Origin: Cohnella terricola
GTDB lineage: Bacteria; Bacillota; Bacilli; Paenibacillales; Paenibacillaceae
Reading direction: 5' to 3'
Assembly: GCF_007786475.1 (NCBI RefSeq)
Contig: NZ_VNJJ01000001.1
Coordinates: 605,381 to 669,380 of the forward strand
Length of the DNA stretch: 64,000 nt
Below the pieces are notes generated by a model. The model did not search any database. It was not told where the DNA came from and saw nothing but the letters and a program-made list of their open reading frames with translations. Made by a program: the position numbers and the translations under genes. Each line of letters opens with the position of its first letter. The stretch's first letter is position 1. Shown piece by piece: positions 33,574 to 42,592 of this stretch.

Positions 33574-34250
33574 AGAATGAACGATTGCCATCATCCTTCG
33601 TCAAAATATGCGGAATCAAGGAAGAGTCGACGCTGCTAGGCATGGCCGGTCTGGCCGTGGAATATATCGGATTCGTCTTCGCCAAGAGCCGCAGACAAGT
33701 GTCGCCTGAGCGGGCGGCGGAATTATTGGCGGTCGCGCGGCAGGTCGGAATGGCTGAAGGGCGTCCACCGCTCGCTGTCGGCGTATTCGTGAATCCGACG
33801 ATAGATGAGCTTGAAGCGACGCTGTCCCGGGTGGCGCTGGATGTCGTGCAGTTGCATGGCGACGAGACGCCGGAGTTCAGCCGGGAAGTTCGGGAAAGGT
33901 TTAACGTTGACGTATGGCGTGCATTGCCCGTTACCGAGGCAACTGGCATTGATAAAGGGCTTGGAAGACTTGCGGCTTACAAAGGCGCTGCGTCCACGAT
34001 TCTGCTCGATACGGCTGGAGGGGGCACAGGTCAAACCTTCCGTTGGGACGTTATCCCTTCCTATCAGGAAGAAGCCGCGAAACACGGCTTGCGCCTCTTT
34101 ATCGCGGGCGGGTTAAATCCGGACAATGCCGATCAGTTGATCGTGTCCTATCGTCCGGACGGCGTCGATATTTCCAGCGGCGTGGAGACTGACGGCGTCA
34201 AAGACAACGGCAAAATCGCCGCATTCGTAGAAAGGGTGAAAAGCACTTGA
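33570..34250 (+). CDS. trpF: Phosphoribosylanthranilate isomerase
   Basis: A 226-residue TIM barrel for the Amadori step of tryptophan synthesis. It has [12 protein letters not shown] near the start, then [22 protein letters not shown], and the phosphate-binding end [19 protein letters not shown] overlap with trpC; its stop overlaps the trpB TTG start. Confidence 0.95.
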   Translation: MKNERLPSSFVKICGIKEESTLLGMAGLAVEYIGFVFAKSRRQVSPERAAELLAVARQVGMAEGRPPLAVGVFVNPTIDELEATLSRVALDVVQLHGDETPEFSREVRERFNVDVWRALPVTEATGIDKGLGRLAAYKGAASTILLDTAGGGTGQTFRWDVIPSYQEEAAKHGLRLFIAGGLNPDNADQLIVSYRPDGVDISSGVETDGVKDNGKIAAFVERVKST

Positions 34251-35452
34251 GTACAGTACCGGATCAACACGGACGCTTTGGTCCTTTCGGTGGAAAGTAC
34301 GTCCCGGAAACGCTGATGAACGCTTTGCTGGAACTTGAAGAAGCGTATCAAAAATATAAGGACGACCCCGAATTTCTGGCGGAGGTTCGCTATTTGCTCA
34401 AACAGTATTCCGGACGTCCGACTCCGCTTTATTACGCGGAACGGTTGTCGGAACATCTGGGCGGAGCCAAAATCTATTTGAAGCGCGAGGATTTGAACCA
34501 TACAGGTGCGCACAAGATCAACAATACGATCGGGCAAGCAGTTCTGGCGAAACGGATGGGCAAGAAAAAGGTAATCGCCGAGACGGGAGCAGGCCAGCAC
34601 GGGGTGGCGACAGCTACAGTGGCTGCGCTCATGGGGCTGGAATGCAAAGTGTTCATGGGCGAGGAAGACACGAAACGCCAGCAGTTGAACGTCTTTCGTA
34701 TGAAGCTTCTCGGCTCGGAAGTCGTTCCGGTTATGTCGGGCACGCGCACGCTCAAAGACGCTTGCAACGAGACGCTGCGCTACTGGGTTAGCCATGTCGA
34801 CGATACTTACTATATTCTCGGCTCGGTGACGGGGCCTCACCCGTACCCGATGATGGTTCGCGATTTCCAGCGCATTATCGGCTTAGAATCGAGGGAGCAG
34901 ATTCTCGAAGCGGAAGGACGGCTGCCTGACGTTGTCGTCGCCGCGGTGGGCGGCGGAAGTAACGCGATCGGCATGTTCCATCCTTTTGTCGAAGATACGG
35001 ACGTCCGACTTCTGGGCGTCGAAGCGGCCGGTCGAGGCGTGGACACGGAAGAGCATGCCGCGACAATGACGAAAGGTCGCCCGGGCGTGTTTCAGGGTTC
35101 AATGAGCTACGTGCTTCAGGATGAAGGCGGACAGGTTCTGCCGGCTCATTCGATCTCCGCGGGTCTTGACTATCCGGGTATCGGTCCTGAGCATGCGTAC
35201 TTAAAAGATTCGGGTCGCGCGGATTACGTACCGATTACGGACAAGGAAGCTTTGGACGCGCTTAGCACCCTCTCACGCATGGAAGGCATAATTCCGGCGC
35301 TGGAGTCCGCACACGCGATCGCCCAAGTGCTGAAAATCGCGCCGACGATGGGCAAGGACGAGATTATCGTGGTCAGCCTATCCGGCCGTGGGGACAAAGA
35401 CGTGGAATCCATCATGTCTTACTTGGCGAAAGAGGAGGAGCAGCCATCATGA
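34247..35452 (+). CDS. trpB: Tryptophan synthase beta chain
   Basis: PLP enzyme joining indole and serine. The 401-residue protein has [16 protein letters not shown] with the PLP lysine near residue 87, [25 protein letters not shown], and the [12 protein letters not shown] region. TTG start at 34247 overlaps the trpF stop (TTGA). Class trpB1, forming a complex with TrpA next to it. Confidence 0.97.
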   Translation: MSTVPDQHGRFGPFGGKYVPETLMNALLELEEAYQKYKDDPEFLAEVRYLLKQYSGRPTPLYYAERLSEHLGGAKIYLKREDLNHTGAHKINNTIGQAVLAKRMGKKKVIAETGAGQHGVATATVAALMGLECKVFMGEEDTKRQQLNVFRMKLLGSEVVPVMSGTRTLKDACNETLRYWVSHVDDTYYILGSVTGPHPYPMMVRDFQRIIGLESREQILEAEGRLPDVVVAAVGGGSNAIGMFHPFVEDTDVRLLGVEAAGRGVDTEEHAATMTKGRPGVFQGSMSYVLQDEGGQVLPAHSISAGLDYPGIGPEHAYLKDSGRADYVPITDKEALDALSTLSRMEGIIPALESAHAIAQVLKIAPTMGKDEIIVVSLSGRGDKDVESIMSYLAKEEEQPS

Positions 35453-36291
35453 ACACGTCGACAAGCGCGAACGCGATCGACGCCGTATTCGCGGAGTTGA
35501 TGCAACGCGGGGAAACGGCTCTCATTCCTTTTATGACGATGGGCGATCCCGACTTGGACACGTCGGTCGCCTTGATTCAGGCGGCTGAGCAAGCGGGCGC
35601 GCATATGATCGAGCTGGGCGTACCGTATTCCGATCCGCTTGCGGACGGTCCCGTAATCCAACGGGCGTCCGAGCGCGCGCTGAAGAACCGGATCAGCTTG
35701 TTGGATTGTATCTCCGTCGCATCCAAAGCAAGAGAACGCGGGGTAAAGCTGCCATTTATCTTGTTTTCCTACTTTAATCCCGTTCTCCAGCTCGGTTTGG
35801 ACAGATTTTTCGCGCTCCTGAAGGAGCATGGCTTCAGCGGGACGATCATTCCGGATTTGCCGATGGAGGAAGATGCGGAAGTTAGCGCGCTGGCGGAAGC
35901 AAGCGGCATTCATCTCATTCCGCTCGTGGCGCCGACTTCGGAATCTCGCGTCGAGCGAATCGCGGCGAGAGCGAAAGGATTCGTCTATTGTGTATCCTCG
36001 CTCGGCGTGACCGGCGTGCGTTCCACGTTCCACGACGGAATCGATGCGTTCCTGAGCACGGTTCGCAAAGCGTCGACTGTGCCGATCTGCGTCGGTTTCG
36101 GGATTGCTTCCCGGGAGCACGCGGAACGTTTTGCCGGTCAATGCGACGGCGTGATCGTAGGCAGCGCCATCGTCCGCCAAGTAGAAGAAGCGCTTCCGCA
36201 GCTGACTTCCGATTTAGCCTCGGAACGAGAGCAGGGCGTTCAAGCCGTTCGCGATTTTATTGCCGGCCTAAAGCCTCGCACGGCGAACTGA
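35449..36291 (+). CDS. trpA: Tryptophan synthase alpha chain
   Basis: Cleaves indole-3-glycerol phosphate to indole, channelled to TrpB. The 280-residue TIM barrel has [12 protein letters not shown] near residue 25, [17 protein letters not shown] near 51, the catalytic Glu and Asp in these two motifs, and [13 protein letters not shown]. Overlaps trpB (ATGA) after GAGGAGGAGC. Last trp gene of the operon; hisC and tyrA follow 150 bases later. Confidence 0.97.
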   Translation: MNTSTSANAIDAVFAELMQRGETALIPFMTMGDPDLDTSVALIQAAEQAGAHMIELGVPYSDPLADGPVIQRASERALKNRISLLDCISVASKARERGVKLPFILFSYFNPVLQLGLDRFFALLKEHGFSGTIIPDLPMEEDAEVSALAEASGIHLIPLVAPTSESRVERIAARAKGFVYCVSSLGVTGVRSTFHDGIDAFLSTVRKASTVPICVGFGIASREHAERFAGQCDGVIVGSAIVRQVEEALPQLTSDLASEREQGVQAVRDFIAGLKPRTAN

Positions 36292-36372
36292 ACGAGCGAA
36301 TTTCGCGTAAAACGCAATTGCCATCTGTACAGTGACGCGTTGGTGTGTCACAATAGAATAACCATTTCCATA

Positions 36373-36417
36373 CGGAGCGACAGAAGTTCCGCCTCAGGCG
36401 GAACTCGTCACGCTCCG
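36373..36417 (+). promoter_or_regulatory. Two-part stem-loop between trpA and hisC
   Basis: CGGAGCG (36373-36379) pairs with CGCTCCG (36411-36417), and an inner perfect GTTCCGCC/GGCGGAAC (36386-36404, loop TCA). Only TTT follows, so termination would be weak; it may reduce readthrough or protect the message end. Confidence 0.6.
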
Positions 36418-36444
36418 TTTGTCGTATCTCAGGAGGGGAAACCT

Positions 36445-37542
36445 ATGCAACCGAAACCGAATATTGTACATTTGCCGGTATATCAACCAGGGAAACCGGT
36501 CGACGACGTGAAGCGGGAACTTGGATTGACGGAAGTCATCAAGCTCGCATCCAACGAAAACCCGTTCGGCAGCTCGCCGAAGGCGAAGGAAGCCATTGCC
36601 CGCGAAATCGAAAATATCAGCATCTACCCGGACGGCGCCGCCGTCGAGCTGACGAATGCGTTAGCCAAACACCACGGCGTGAATTCGGATCAAATTATAT
36701 TCGGAGCGGGTTCCGACGAGATTATCTTGATGATCTGCCGCGCTTATCTTCTGCCCGGCGATGAGACGATCATGGCGGATCAGACGTTCCCGCAATACAA
36801 GCATAACGCGCAGATTGAGAACGCGACGATTATCGAAGTGCCGCTGAAGGAAGGCACTCACGACCTTTACGCCATGCTGGAACGCGTGACGGATAAGACG
36901 AAGGTCGTCTGGATTTGCAATCCGAATAACCCGACGGGCACAGTCAACAACGTAGACGAGGTGGAATGGTTCCTGTCCAAAGTTCCGGGACATGTTCTCG
37001 TTGTGCTGGACGAAGCTTATTGCGAGTACGTGGAAGATCCTTCTTTCCCGAACGGCTTGCAGCTTTTGAAAAAATATCCGAACGTGATCACGCTTAGGAC
37101 GTTTTCGAAAATTTACGGGCTTGCTTCGCTCCGGATCGGTTATGGTATCGGCCGTCCCGACGTCATACGCAGCATTAATCAAGTAAGAGAGCCTTTCAAC
37201 ACTTCCAGATACGGACAAGCCGCGGCTCTGGCAGCTCTCGAAGACGAAGCGTTCATCGCGTTCTGCCGCGAAGAAAATAAAAAAGGACTCGCGTTCTTTA
37301 ACCGCTCGTTCGCGGAGCTCGGCTTGAAGGCTTTCCCGGCGTACGGTAACTTTATTATGGTCGACGTGGAACGGCCTAGCCAAGAAGTGTTCGATGCGCT
37401 GTTGCGTAAAGGCATTATCGTGAGAGCGGGACATAAGATGTACCCGACGAGCCTCCGGATTACGGTCGGGAGCGAGGAACAGAACGCGAAAGTCATCGCC
37501 GCGCTGACTGAGGTGCTGCAAGAGATCAAGGCAAAGGTGTGA
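36445..37542 (+). CDS. hisC: Histidinol-phosphate/aromatic aminotransferase
   Basis: PLP aminotransferase used for histidine and, in this context, for tyrosine and phenylalanine synthesis. The 365-residue protein has KLASNENPFGSS near residue 32, NPNNPTGT, and TFSKIYGLASLRIGYG with the PLP lysine. The ATG at 36445 follows AGGAGGGG; the frame opens further upstream through the stem-loop and is not used. Dual role in the supraoperon is known for B. subtilis HisC and inferred here. Confidence 0.94.
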   Translation: MQPKPNIVHLPVYQPGKPVDDVKRELGLTEVIKLASNENPFGSSPKAKEAIAREIENISIYPDGAAVELTNALAKHHGVNSDQIIFGAGSDEIILMICRAYLLPGDETIMADQTFPQYKHNAQIENATIIEVPLKEGTHDLYAMLERVTDKTKVVWICNPNNPTGTVNNVDEVEWFLSKVPGHVLVVLDEAYCEYVEDPSFPNGLQLLKKYPNVITLRTFSKIYGLASLRIGYGIGRPDVIRSINQVREPFNTSRYGQAAALAALEDEAFIAFCREENKKGLAFFNRSFAELGLKAFPAYGNFIMVDVERPSQEVFDALLRKGIIVRAGHKMYPTSLRITVGSEEQNAKVIAALTEVLQEIKAKV

Positions 37543-37546
37543 AGGC

Positions 37547-38692
37547 ATGAGCGGCGAGTTTAGTGATTTTACGGATTTTACAGACTTTAGCGAAAAGAAT
37601 CCGATCAAGATCGCCATCTTCGGAGTCGGATTGATCGGCGGCTCCTTGGCGTTATGTTTTAAAGGAAAACCGGGCGTTCGTGTCGTTGGCCATTCCGTCA
37701 ACCCTGCGTCCACGGAGAAATACGTCGCCAGAGGTGTCGTCGATTCGGCGACGACGTCTTTGGAAGAAGCGGCGAAAGACGCGGACTTTATCTTCTTATG
37801 CGTACCGGTCGGGCGTCTCGAGGAATACGTGGACGAGCTGTCGCGCATGCCGCTTAAGCCGGGTTGCATTATTACGGACGTTGGCAGCACCAAAGCTTCC
37901 GTCGTGCGCCATGCCGACAAGCTGAGCTTACGCGGCGCCGTATTCATCGGCGGCCATCCGATGGCCGGCTCCGAGCGTTCCGGCGTCGAAGCGGCGAGCT
38001 TGCACCTGTTGGAGAACGCCTATTACGTGTTGACGCCGACTGACAAGACTCCGCCCGAATACGTCGGTAAGCTAGAGAGGCTGCTTAGAAACACGCGCGC
38101 CCACATCGTCAAGACGGATGCCGTTCAGCACGACGATATCGTCGGGGCGATCAGCCATCTGCCGCATATGATCGCAGTGGCGCTCGTTAATCAGATCGCC
38201 GGATACAATGAAAGCAACGATCTCTACATGAGACTAGCGGCCGGAGGCTTTCGCGACATTACGCGCATCGCTTCGAGCGATCCGACGATCTGGCGGGACA
38301 TTCTGCTGAATAATCGCGAAGTGATGTTGAAGCTCGTGCAGGATTGGCAAGAAGGAATGGATCAGTTTGCCGACTTGCTTAGAAGCGAAGACGGAGATGG
38401 GATTGCTGAGCAATTCCGTACGGCCGGCGATTTCCGCAGCCAGCTTCCGGAAAGACGCAAAGGCATGATCACGTCTCTTTACGAATGTTACGTAAACGTT
38501 CCGGATCACCCGGGTATTATCGGCAAGATCGCTACCGAACTCGGGCACGCGAAAATCAACTTGAGCAATCTGCGAATTATTGAGAGCAGGGAAGACGTTC
38601 CAGGTGTTCTTCGCTTGTCTTTTCATCAATCCGATGATTTAGACAGGGCTACGGCGCTGTTGAAGTCGTTGAATTACGATGTACATGCGTAA
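37547..38692 (+). CDS. tyrA: Prephenate dehydrogenase with C-terminal ACT domain
   Basis: Oxidises prephenate to 4-hydroxyphenylpyruvate for tyrosine. The 381-residue protein has an NAD-binding GVGLIGGSLAL (residues 22-32), GGHPMAGSERSG, and a C-terminal ACT domain (from about residue 305, YVNVPDHPGIIGKIATELG), which probably senses tyrosine. The N-terminal extension has a low-complexity DFTDFTDF stretch made from a repeated codon pair. Only four bases after hisC. The downstream aroE of B. subtilis is missing. Confidence 0.94.
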   Translation: MSGEFSDFTDFTDFSEKNPIKIAIFGVGLIGGSLALCFKGKPGVRVVGHSVNPASTEKYVARGVVDSATTSLEEAAKDADFIFLCVPVGRLEEYVDELSRMPLKPGCIITDVGSTKASVVRHADKLSLRGAVFIGGHPMAGSERSGVEAASLHLLENAYYVLTPTDKTPPEYVGKLERLLRNTRAHIVKTDAVQHDDIVGAISHLPHMIAVALVNQIAGYNESNDLYMRLAAGGFRDITRIASSDPTIWRDILLNNREVMLKLVQDWQEGMDQFADLLRSEDGDGIAEQFRTAGDFRSQLPERRKGMITSLYECYVNVPDHPGIIGKIATELGHAKINLSNLRIIESREDVPGVLRLSFHQSDDLDRATALLKSLNYDVHA

Positions 38693-38737
38693 GAAGTTAT
38701 CACCGAACTAGAAGTCCATCATTATCGAATGATGAGC

Positions 38738-38772
38738 AGGCCTCCAGGGTTTTGACCCCGGGGGCTATTCTT
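38738..38772 (+). terminator. Terminator of the trp-hisC-tyrA transcript
   Basis: GCCTCC-A-GGG (38740-38749) pairs with CCC-C-GGGGGC (38756-38765), followed by TATTCTTTC. A second small hairpin, ATCATT/AATGAT, lies just upstream. Confidence 0.6.
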
Positions 38773-38785
38773 TCAAATTTTCTTT

Positions 38786-38844
38786 ATGCAAACGCTTTAA
38801 AATAAAATGAAAACGCTTATTGACAAAATGAAAACGTATACATA
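38786..38844 (+). promoter_or_regulatory. Three cre-like (CcpA) operators spaced 21 bp apart
   Basis: ATGCAAACGCTTTAAA (38786-38801), ATGAAAACGCTTATTG (38807-38822) and ATGAAAACGTATACAT (38828-38843). The third matches the relaxed cre consensus WTGNAARCGNWWWCAW at all 16 positions, the first at 15, the second at 13. Starts are exactly 21 bp apart, two helical turns. The third lies between the -35 and -10 boxes of the sRNA promoter, where bound CcpA would repress. Confidence 0.7.
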
Positions 38845-38848
38845 TAAT
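38820..38848 (+). promoter_or_regulatory. Perfect consensus sigma-A promoter of a candidate small RNA
   Basis: TTGACA (38820-38825), 17-bp spacer, TATAAT (38843-38848), an exact match to the consensus, the strongest promoter seen in the window. Overlaps the second and third cre-like sites. Confidence 0.88.
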
Positions 38849-38854
38849 AAAAGT

Positions 38855-38927
38855 ACAGTATGGTTTCTCTCCACTCCTATCCAATCCTTGCACGATGTGC
38901 GACCACCCTTCGGGGTGGATTTTTTTT
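38855..38927 (+). ncRNA. Candidate carbon-regulated small RNA, about 73 nt
   Basis: The promoter above predicts a start near 38855, and a strong terminator ends near 38927. Between them are a UC-rich segment (about 38863-38888, containing CUCCU anti-ribosome-binding-site-like bases), a small hairpin GCAC/GUGC (38890-38900) and a UUCG-capped terminator stem. The only ATG (38860) has no room for a ribosome binding site and its frame runs through the terminator. This layout resembles trans-acting sRNAs such as the CcpA-repressed RsaI of S. aureus; identity with a known family is not claimed. An alternative is an attenuated leader of the sigma gene 210 bases downstream. Confidence 0.65.
38903..38927 (+). 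terminator. Terminator of the candidate sRNA
   Basis: CCACCC (38903-38908), TTCG loop, GGGTGG (38913-38918), then A and eight T. Confidence 0.92.
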
Positions 38928-39073
38928 GCCTAATTTTCAACGAATAAGAAGCAAAATTTGAGAAATTTTTAAGCCGCAAAAGACTCATCTTGTGTTACAA
39001 TAGCATATAGTATTTGTAAAATACTGGCTTGTAAACTTTTAATGCGCCTTTGAGCGCAACTTTTTCGTTTTTG

Positions 39074-39100
39074 GCCGGTACAATAAGTAAGATTACCGGC
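39074..39100 (+). repeat. Inverted repeat in the leader of the sigma factor gene
   Basis: GCCGGTA (39074-39080) and TACCGGC (39094-39100) with a 13-base loop, 38 bases before the sigma factor start. Possible operator or RNA hairpin. A second small stem, TGCGC/GCGCA, with T-rich sequence lies at 39042-39070. No ORF is seen in 38930-39137. Confidence 0.45.
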
Positions 39101-39137
39101 TGCGAACGTTCACCCTGATCAGGGGAGGGTCGCGGTA

Positions 39138-39737
39138 ATGATGACCGATTCCCAATTAATACGGGAAATTAAAGACGGCAATGTAGAACTGTATTCTACG
39201 CTTATGGGACGATACCAGAAGAAAATCTTGTCTTTCGTCTACCATATGCTGAAGAGCGCCAAACTCGAGATGCTCGCTGAAGATCTCAGTTCGGAAACTT
39301 TCTACAAAGCCTATCGAAGTCTGCATTCCTTCAGGGAAGTTGACGCTTCCTTTTCGACATGGCTATATACGATTGCACGGAACACGGTTCTCAGCGAACT
39401 GCGCAAACAGAAAGCCGCGCATCTATCGCTCGACGACTCCACATACATACCGGCCGCGCCTCCCGAGGAGGCGCCCGAGCAGCGTTTGCTGCGCAACGAG
39501 AAGGTTTCCATGGTAAGAGACGCCATCAACAGTTTGCCCGAGAAGCAGCGTTCCGCGCTAATTCTTCGAGAGTATGACGGAATGGACTATCAGGAAATCG
39601 CCAACATTTTAGGACAGACGGTCAGTTCCGTCAAATCGTTGTTATTCCGGGCCAGGGCCAGTGTGAAGACGCAATTGGAATCGTACTTTACCGAACCGGC
39701 CATGATGAAGGAGTACGAGGAGATGAAGCTGCGATGA
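39138..39737 (+). CDS. ECF-type RNA polymerase sigma factor
   Basis: A 199-residue sigma factor of the sigma-70 family, extracytoplasmic-function group. It has region 2 (LMGRYQKKILSFVYHML and ETFYKAYRSLHSF, up to residue ~90) and region 4 with a helix-turn-helix (LPEKQRSALILREYDGMDYQEIANILGQTVSSVKSLLFRAR). Two adjacent ATG codons (39138 and 39141) follow GGGGAGGG. Regions 2 and 4 are linked by a Pro/Ala/Glu-rich segment. The stop overlaps the anti-sigma start. The target genes are unknown; a self-regulated promoter was not found. Confidence 0.93.
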   Translation: MMTDSQLIREIKDGNVELYSTLMGRYQKKILSFVYHMLKSAKLEMLAEDLSSETFYKAYRSLHSFREVDASFSTWLYTIARNTVLSELRKQKAAHLSLDDSTYIPAAPPEEAPEQRLLRNEKVSMVRDAINSLPEKQRSALILREYDGMDYQEIANILGQTVSSVKSLLFRARASVKTQLESYFTEPAMMKEYEEMKLR

Positions 39738-40327
39738 AATGCGAAGAAGCCGCGGAATGGTTCGGAATTTATCGGGATTTGCCGGTGGATTCCGCTGATA
39801 AGCTCGCTGTCGATTTGCATGTGAAAGGATGCAGGGAGTGCGAAGAAGAATTTCGCCTATGGGAAGAGAGCGCCCTGCTCATTCACGATTTTCCTTTGAA
39901 TGACGATCAAGATGACGTTCCGATCTCCTCCGCAAGAGTTAATCAGAACGTCATGGACCGGATATATACGGAACAAAGCTGGTATATGCCCGCAACACGC
40001 CGGACTTACGCCTTTTCTTTTGTGTTCAGAAAAAGGGTAGCGGGTGTTCTCGCCGCCTTGCTGGCCTTGTTCGTGTGCGGTTTCCTATACACCACGTTCG
40101 GCAGCGGCTCTTCGGACAATTCCGGCAAGCTCGAGTCGGCTAGCGCTTTTGCAGCCAGCCATCAATACGGCGGCAGCCTTCGGTTTGAAATTCCCTCTGC
40201 CAGTCTGAGCGATCCTTTCGTGCTGAACGTATCTCCTTCTTTGCCGGAGTATTGGATCGCATTCTCGATCGTCGGCATGATCATGACGCTCCTTATTTTG
40301 AACTGGTTTTCTAGAGTGCGCTCATGA
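39734..40327 (+). CDS. Anti-sigma factor, zinc-finger (ZAS) type, membrane-bound
   Basis: A 197-residue protein with the zf-HC2 zinc motif H29-x3-C33-x2-C36 together with C3, which binds the sigma factor. One span at about residues 97-116 and a second near 173-192 place a middle stretch outside the cell. ATGA overlap with the sigma gene indicates a coupled regulator pair. The outside region has no known sensor domain. Confidence 0.85.
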   Translation: MKCEEAAEWFGIYRDLPVDSADKLAVDLHVKGCRECEEEFRLWEESALLIHDFPLNDDQDDVPISSARVNQNVMDRIYTEQSWYMPATRRTYAFSFVFRKRVAGVLAALLALFVCGFLYTTFGSGSSDNSGKLESASAFAASHQYGGSLRFEIPSASLSDPFVLNVSPSLPEYWIAFSIVGMIMTLLILNWFSRVRS

Positions 40328-40935
40328 CGAAGGCTACAAGAATCGGATGGGTGCGCCACGGGATAACAGAATGGAACAAACGAGGAATGATTCAAGGTAT
40401 TACCGACATTCCCCTTAGCACGGAAGGGCTGCAGCAGGCGCGTTTGCTCGCGGATCGTCTGGCACATGATGCTGAACGCTGGAACGGAGTATATTGCAGC
40501 GATCTGCAACGGGCAGCACAGACGGGAGAGATACTCGCTAATAAGCTCGGAATCCCTCTGATCAAGGATGTAAGAATCAGGGAGAGGTCTTTCGGCGAGG
40601 CGGAAGGAACGACTGAGCCCGAGCGGATATCTCGCTGGGGGCCGGACTGGCGGAGAACGGTACCCGATCAGGAGAGCGACGACGAGATCAGGATTCGAGG
40701 TCATGATTTCGTTCGCGAATTTGCCGAGAAACATTCCGGCGAAGCGTGGCTCGTTGTTTCCCATGGCAGCTTCCTTGCGAGAATGCTCCAATCGCTTTGC
40801 CGCGAGATCGAAGATTCCCATTTGCTGAATATGTCGTTGACCGTACTGGAACGCCGGGAGGAAGACGGATGGAAACCGTTGCTACATAATTGCACCCGGC
40901 ATCTCGAGCCTGCGGAACAGCAAGTGAAGTCATAA
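40324..40935 (+). CDS. Histidine phosphatase (phosphoglycerate mutase-like)
   Basis: A 203-residue member of the histidine phosphatase superfamily with the catalytic RHG motif (VRHGITEWN, near residue 10) and the later SHGSFLARML with the second catalytic histidine. The substrate cannot be read from the sequence; candidates are phosphorylated sugars and cofactors. ATGA overlap with the anti-sigma gene puts it in the same translational unit, an unusual third member for such an operon. Confidence 0.88.
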   Translation: MTKATRIGWVRHGITEWNKRGMIQGITDIPLSTEGLQQARLLADRLAHDAERWNGVYCSDLQRAAQTGEILANKLGIPLIKDVRIRERSFGEAEGTTEPERISRWGPDWRRTVPDQESDDEIRIRGHDFVREFAEKHSGEAWLVVSHGSFLARMLQSLCREIEDSHLLNMSLTVLERREEDGWKPLLHNCTRHLEPAEQQVKS

Positions 40936-40961
40936 AACGTATTCTGAGGCTCACGAATAAA

Positions 40962-41141
40962 GATGTTTAACATCGCAATTCGAACGGCTCATCTGTTTTG
41001 TTAGTACAATAACGATGTTTATCATCGTAATTTGTTGGAAAGTTTGTGCTTGCGCGAGAATGTGCCGGAATTAGCGATGTTTATCATCACTATTAGCATG
41101 GTCCGCAAGTTGCCTCCATGCAATAACGATGTTTTTCATCG
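40962..41141 (+). repeat. Four copies of a GATGTTTATCATC hairpin repeat
   Basis: Cores at 40962-40974 (GATGTTTAACATC), 41013-41027 (CGATGTTTATCATCG), 41076-41088 and 41127-41141 (CGATGTTTTTCATCG). Each is a short palindrome with a T-rich loop, spaced 52, 61 and 53 bases apart, and the flanking A/T bases are partly conserved. Not a CRISPR because of the short, loosely spaced units. The rest of 40936-41200 holds no gene. Confidence 0.65.
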
Positions 41142-41201
41142 TAAAGCATGGAACTACCTAGTGAGCTGTAGAGTCATATGGATTCCCTGCTGATTAAAAT
41201 C

Positions 41202-41260
41202 AACCTCTCTTGTGAAGATGGCGGATCGAAACCTCCATTTCAGCAAAGAGAGGTTTTTTT
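41202..41260 (+). terminator. Long stem terminator before the hypothetical gene
   Basis: AACCTCTCTT (41202-41211) pairs with AAGAGAGGTT (41246-41255), enclosing a second pairing TGAA-G-ATGG with CCATTTCA, followed by TTTTT. It may end the sigma operon transcript or be the 3' end of a small RNA. Confidence 0.85.
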
Positions 41261-41380
41261 GTTATCCCCGACAGTACTGGAGTTTTTGTACGAAATCGTT
41301 TTTGCCTGCATGTATGTTTAAGACGAGTCTACCGCGCCCATACTGAGAAATAAATCCTCCATCGATAGGGGGGAACAAAA

Positions 41381-42592
41381 GTGAATTTGGCGGATATGCT
41401 CTGTTATTCGGATATTGCCGAGCTGAAAAAAATCGCCCAAACCTATGATTGTCCCAGCGGTGGCCACTCGAAGAACGAGCTGATACAATCGATTCTGGCG
41501 ACGGTGCAAAGACGAGACGTCTTGGAGTCGAGGGTCGGAGAAATGACGGGCAGCGATTTGCGATTTCTGAACTCACTGGTGTTCGAAAATCGAAAGGCGT
41601 ACAGCTTGGAAGAACTGAAAGCGAGAGCGCAGGATGGAGTATCAGCTAAATCTTCCCCGGCGTCAGAAACCCTTGCCGTTCCGTCCGTCTCCGAACCATT
41701 AAATCGGCGCGTTCGTAAAACGAAAAAGCCGGAAGAGAAGCCGCCTCCGGGACCGGAAGAGATGGCTCGCCTCTCGATCTCGAGATTTAAAAATTACGGA
41801 TGGCTCTTTAACGGAGTTTCGCAACAGACACGCACGCTGTATCAGGTGCCGGAAGACGTCAAATCCCGGTTGCGTGATGCGCTCGAGAAACGTTACAGAT
41901 CAACTTTGGTAATTATGGACGAGCCGCAAGCCTATAGGGACGAGAGAAGCCTTCTGGCCGACGACGTCGTCAGCTTTCTGCGCTTCGCAAGAAATTATGC
42001 GCTCCCGTTAACCTCGGAAGGGGTTATTTATAAGCGTCAGCTTATGCAAGCGCTAGAGCTGTTATCCGTAACAGAGGCTCTTCCGACAAGGGGAGGATGG
42101 CGTTTCGGGTATGGGCGGCATTATCGAGACTACCCAGATAGGTTCTCGTTATTGTATGACTTTGCCTACTTTGAAGGTTATCTGGTCGAGCAACCGGATC
42201 ATCTCGAACTGACTTCCGAAGGCAGGGATATCGCGAACGGCCTCGTCAAGCCGGATCCGGCAAAGATGTATAAGTTCTGGTTAAGGCTGTACAAAAGCGC
42301 GATCCCCAATCTGTCCTCGCTTGCGCAATGGATCGTTCGACTGTCGGCGGAATGGGCGACGATCGAGTCTTTGCAGCGAATTTTGCTGCCTCTCGTGCGC
42401 GCCTTCTATTATGATACGCCGACGGATATCGTAGAAGCGCGGGTCATAAGAATGATGGTGCACCTGGGAGTACTTCGGTGGGGAGAAACGGAAGATGGCG
42501 TTCAAGTCGTTAAGGCGACTCCGCAAGGGAAAATATTCGTATCCGGTCAATCGCTTGCCATCGAGGAATCGATTGATTTAAGCAAACGTTAA
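41381..42592 (+). CDS. Protein of unknown function, 403 residues
   Basis: Not recognised with confidence. The N-terminus (MNLADMLCYSDIAELKKIAQ, then SKNELIQSIL) looks like a small helical, SAP-like nucleic-acid-binding motif; residues about 110-125 are basic and proline-rich; the C-terminal half is mixed helical/strand with possible winged-helix segments. A distant link to the N-terminal part of XPB/Ssl2-type helicases is possible. No helicase Walker motifs are present. GTG start behind TAGGGGGGAAC. It stands alone, 445 bases after the phosphatase gene and just before a pseudogene fragment in the same frame. Confidence 0.75.
   Translation: MNLADMLCYSDIAELKKIAQTYDCPSGGHSKNELIQSILATVQRRDVLESRVGEMTGSDLRFLNSLVFENRKAYSLEELKARAQDGVSAKSSPASETLAVPSVSEPLNRRVRKTKKPEEKPPPGPEEMARLSISRFKNYGWLFNGVSQQTRTLYQVPEDVKSRLRDALEKRYRSTLVIMDEPQAYRDERSLLADDVVSFLRFARNYALPLTSEGVIYKRQLMQALELLSVTEALPTRGGWRFGYGRHYRDYPDRFSLLYDFAYFEGYLVEQPDHLELTSEGRDIANGLVKPDPAKMYKFWLRLYKSAIPNLSSLAQWIVRLSAEWATIESLQRILLPLVRAFYYDTPTDIVEARVIRMMVHLGVLRWGETEDGVQVVKATPQGKIFVSGQSLAIEESIDLSKR

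Noticed and set aside
36661..37947. 428-codon minus-strand frame over hisC and tyrA
   Set aside because: Spans two confirmed genes with no start signal; typical antisense shadow at this GC content.
38860..38930. Open frame starting at the ATG inside the candidate sRNA
   Set aside because: ATG is only ~5 bases from the predicted transcript start, has no ribosome binding site and reads through the terminator.
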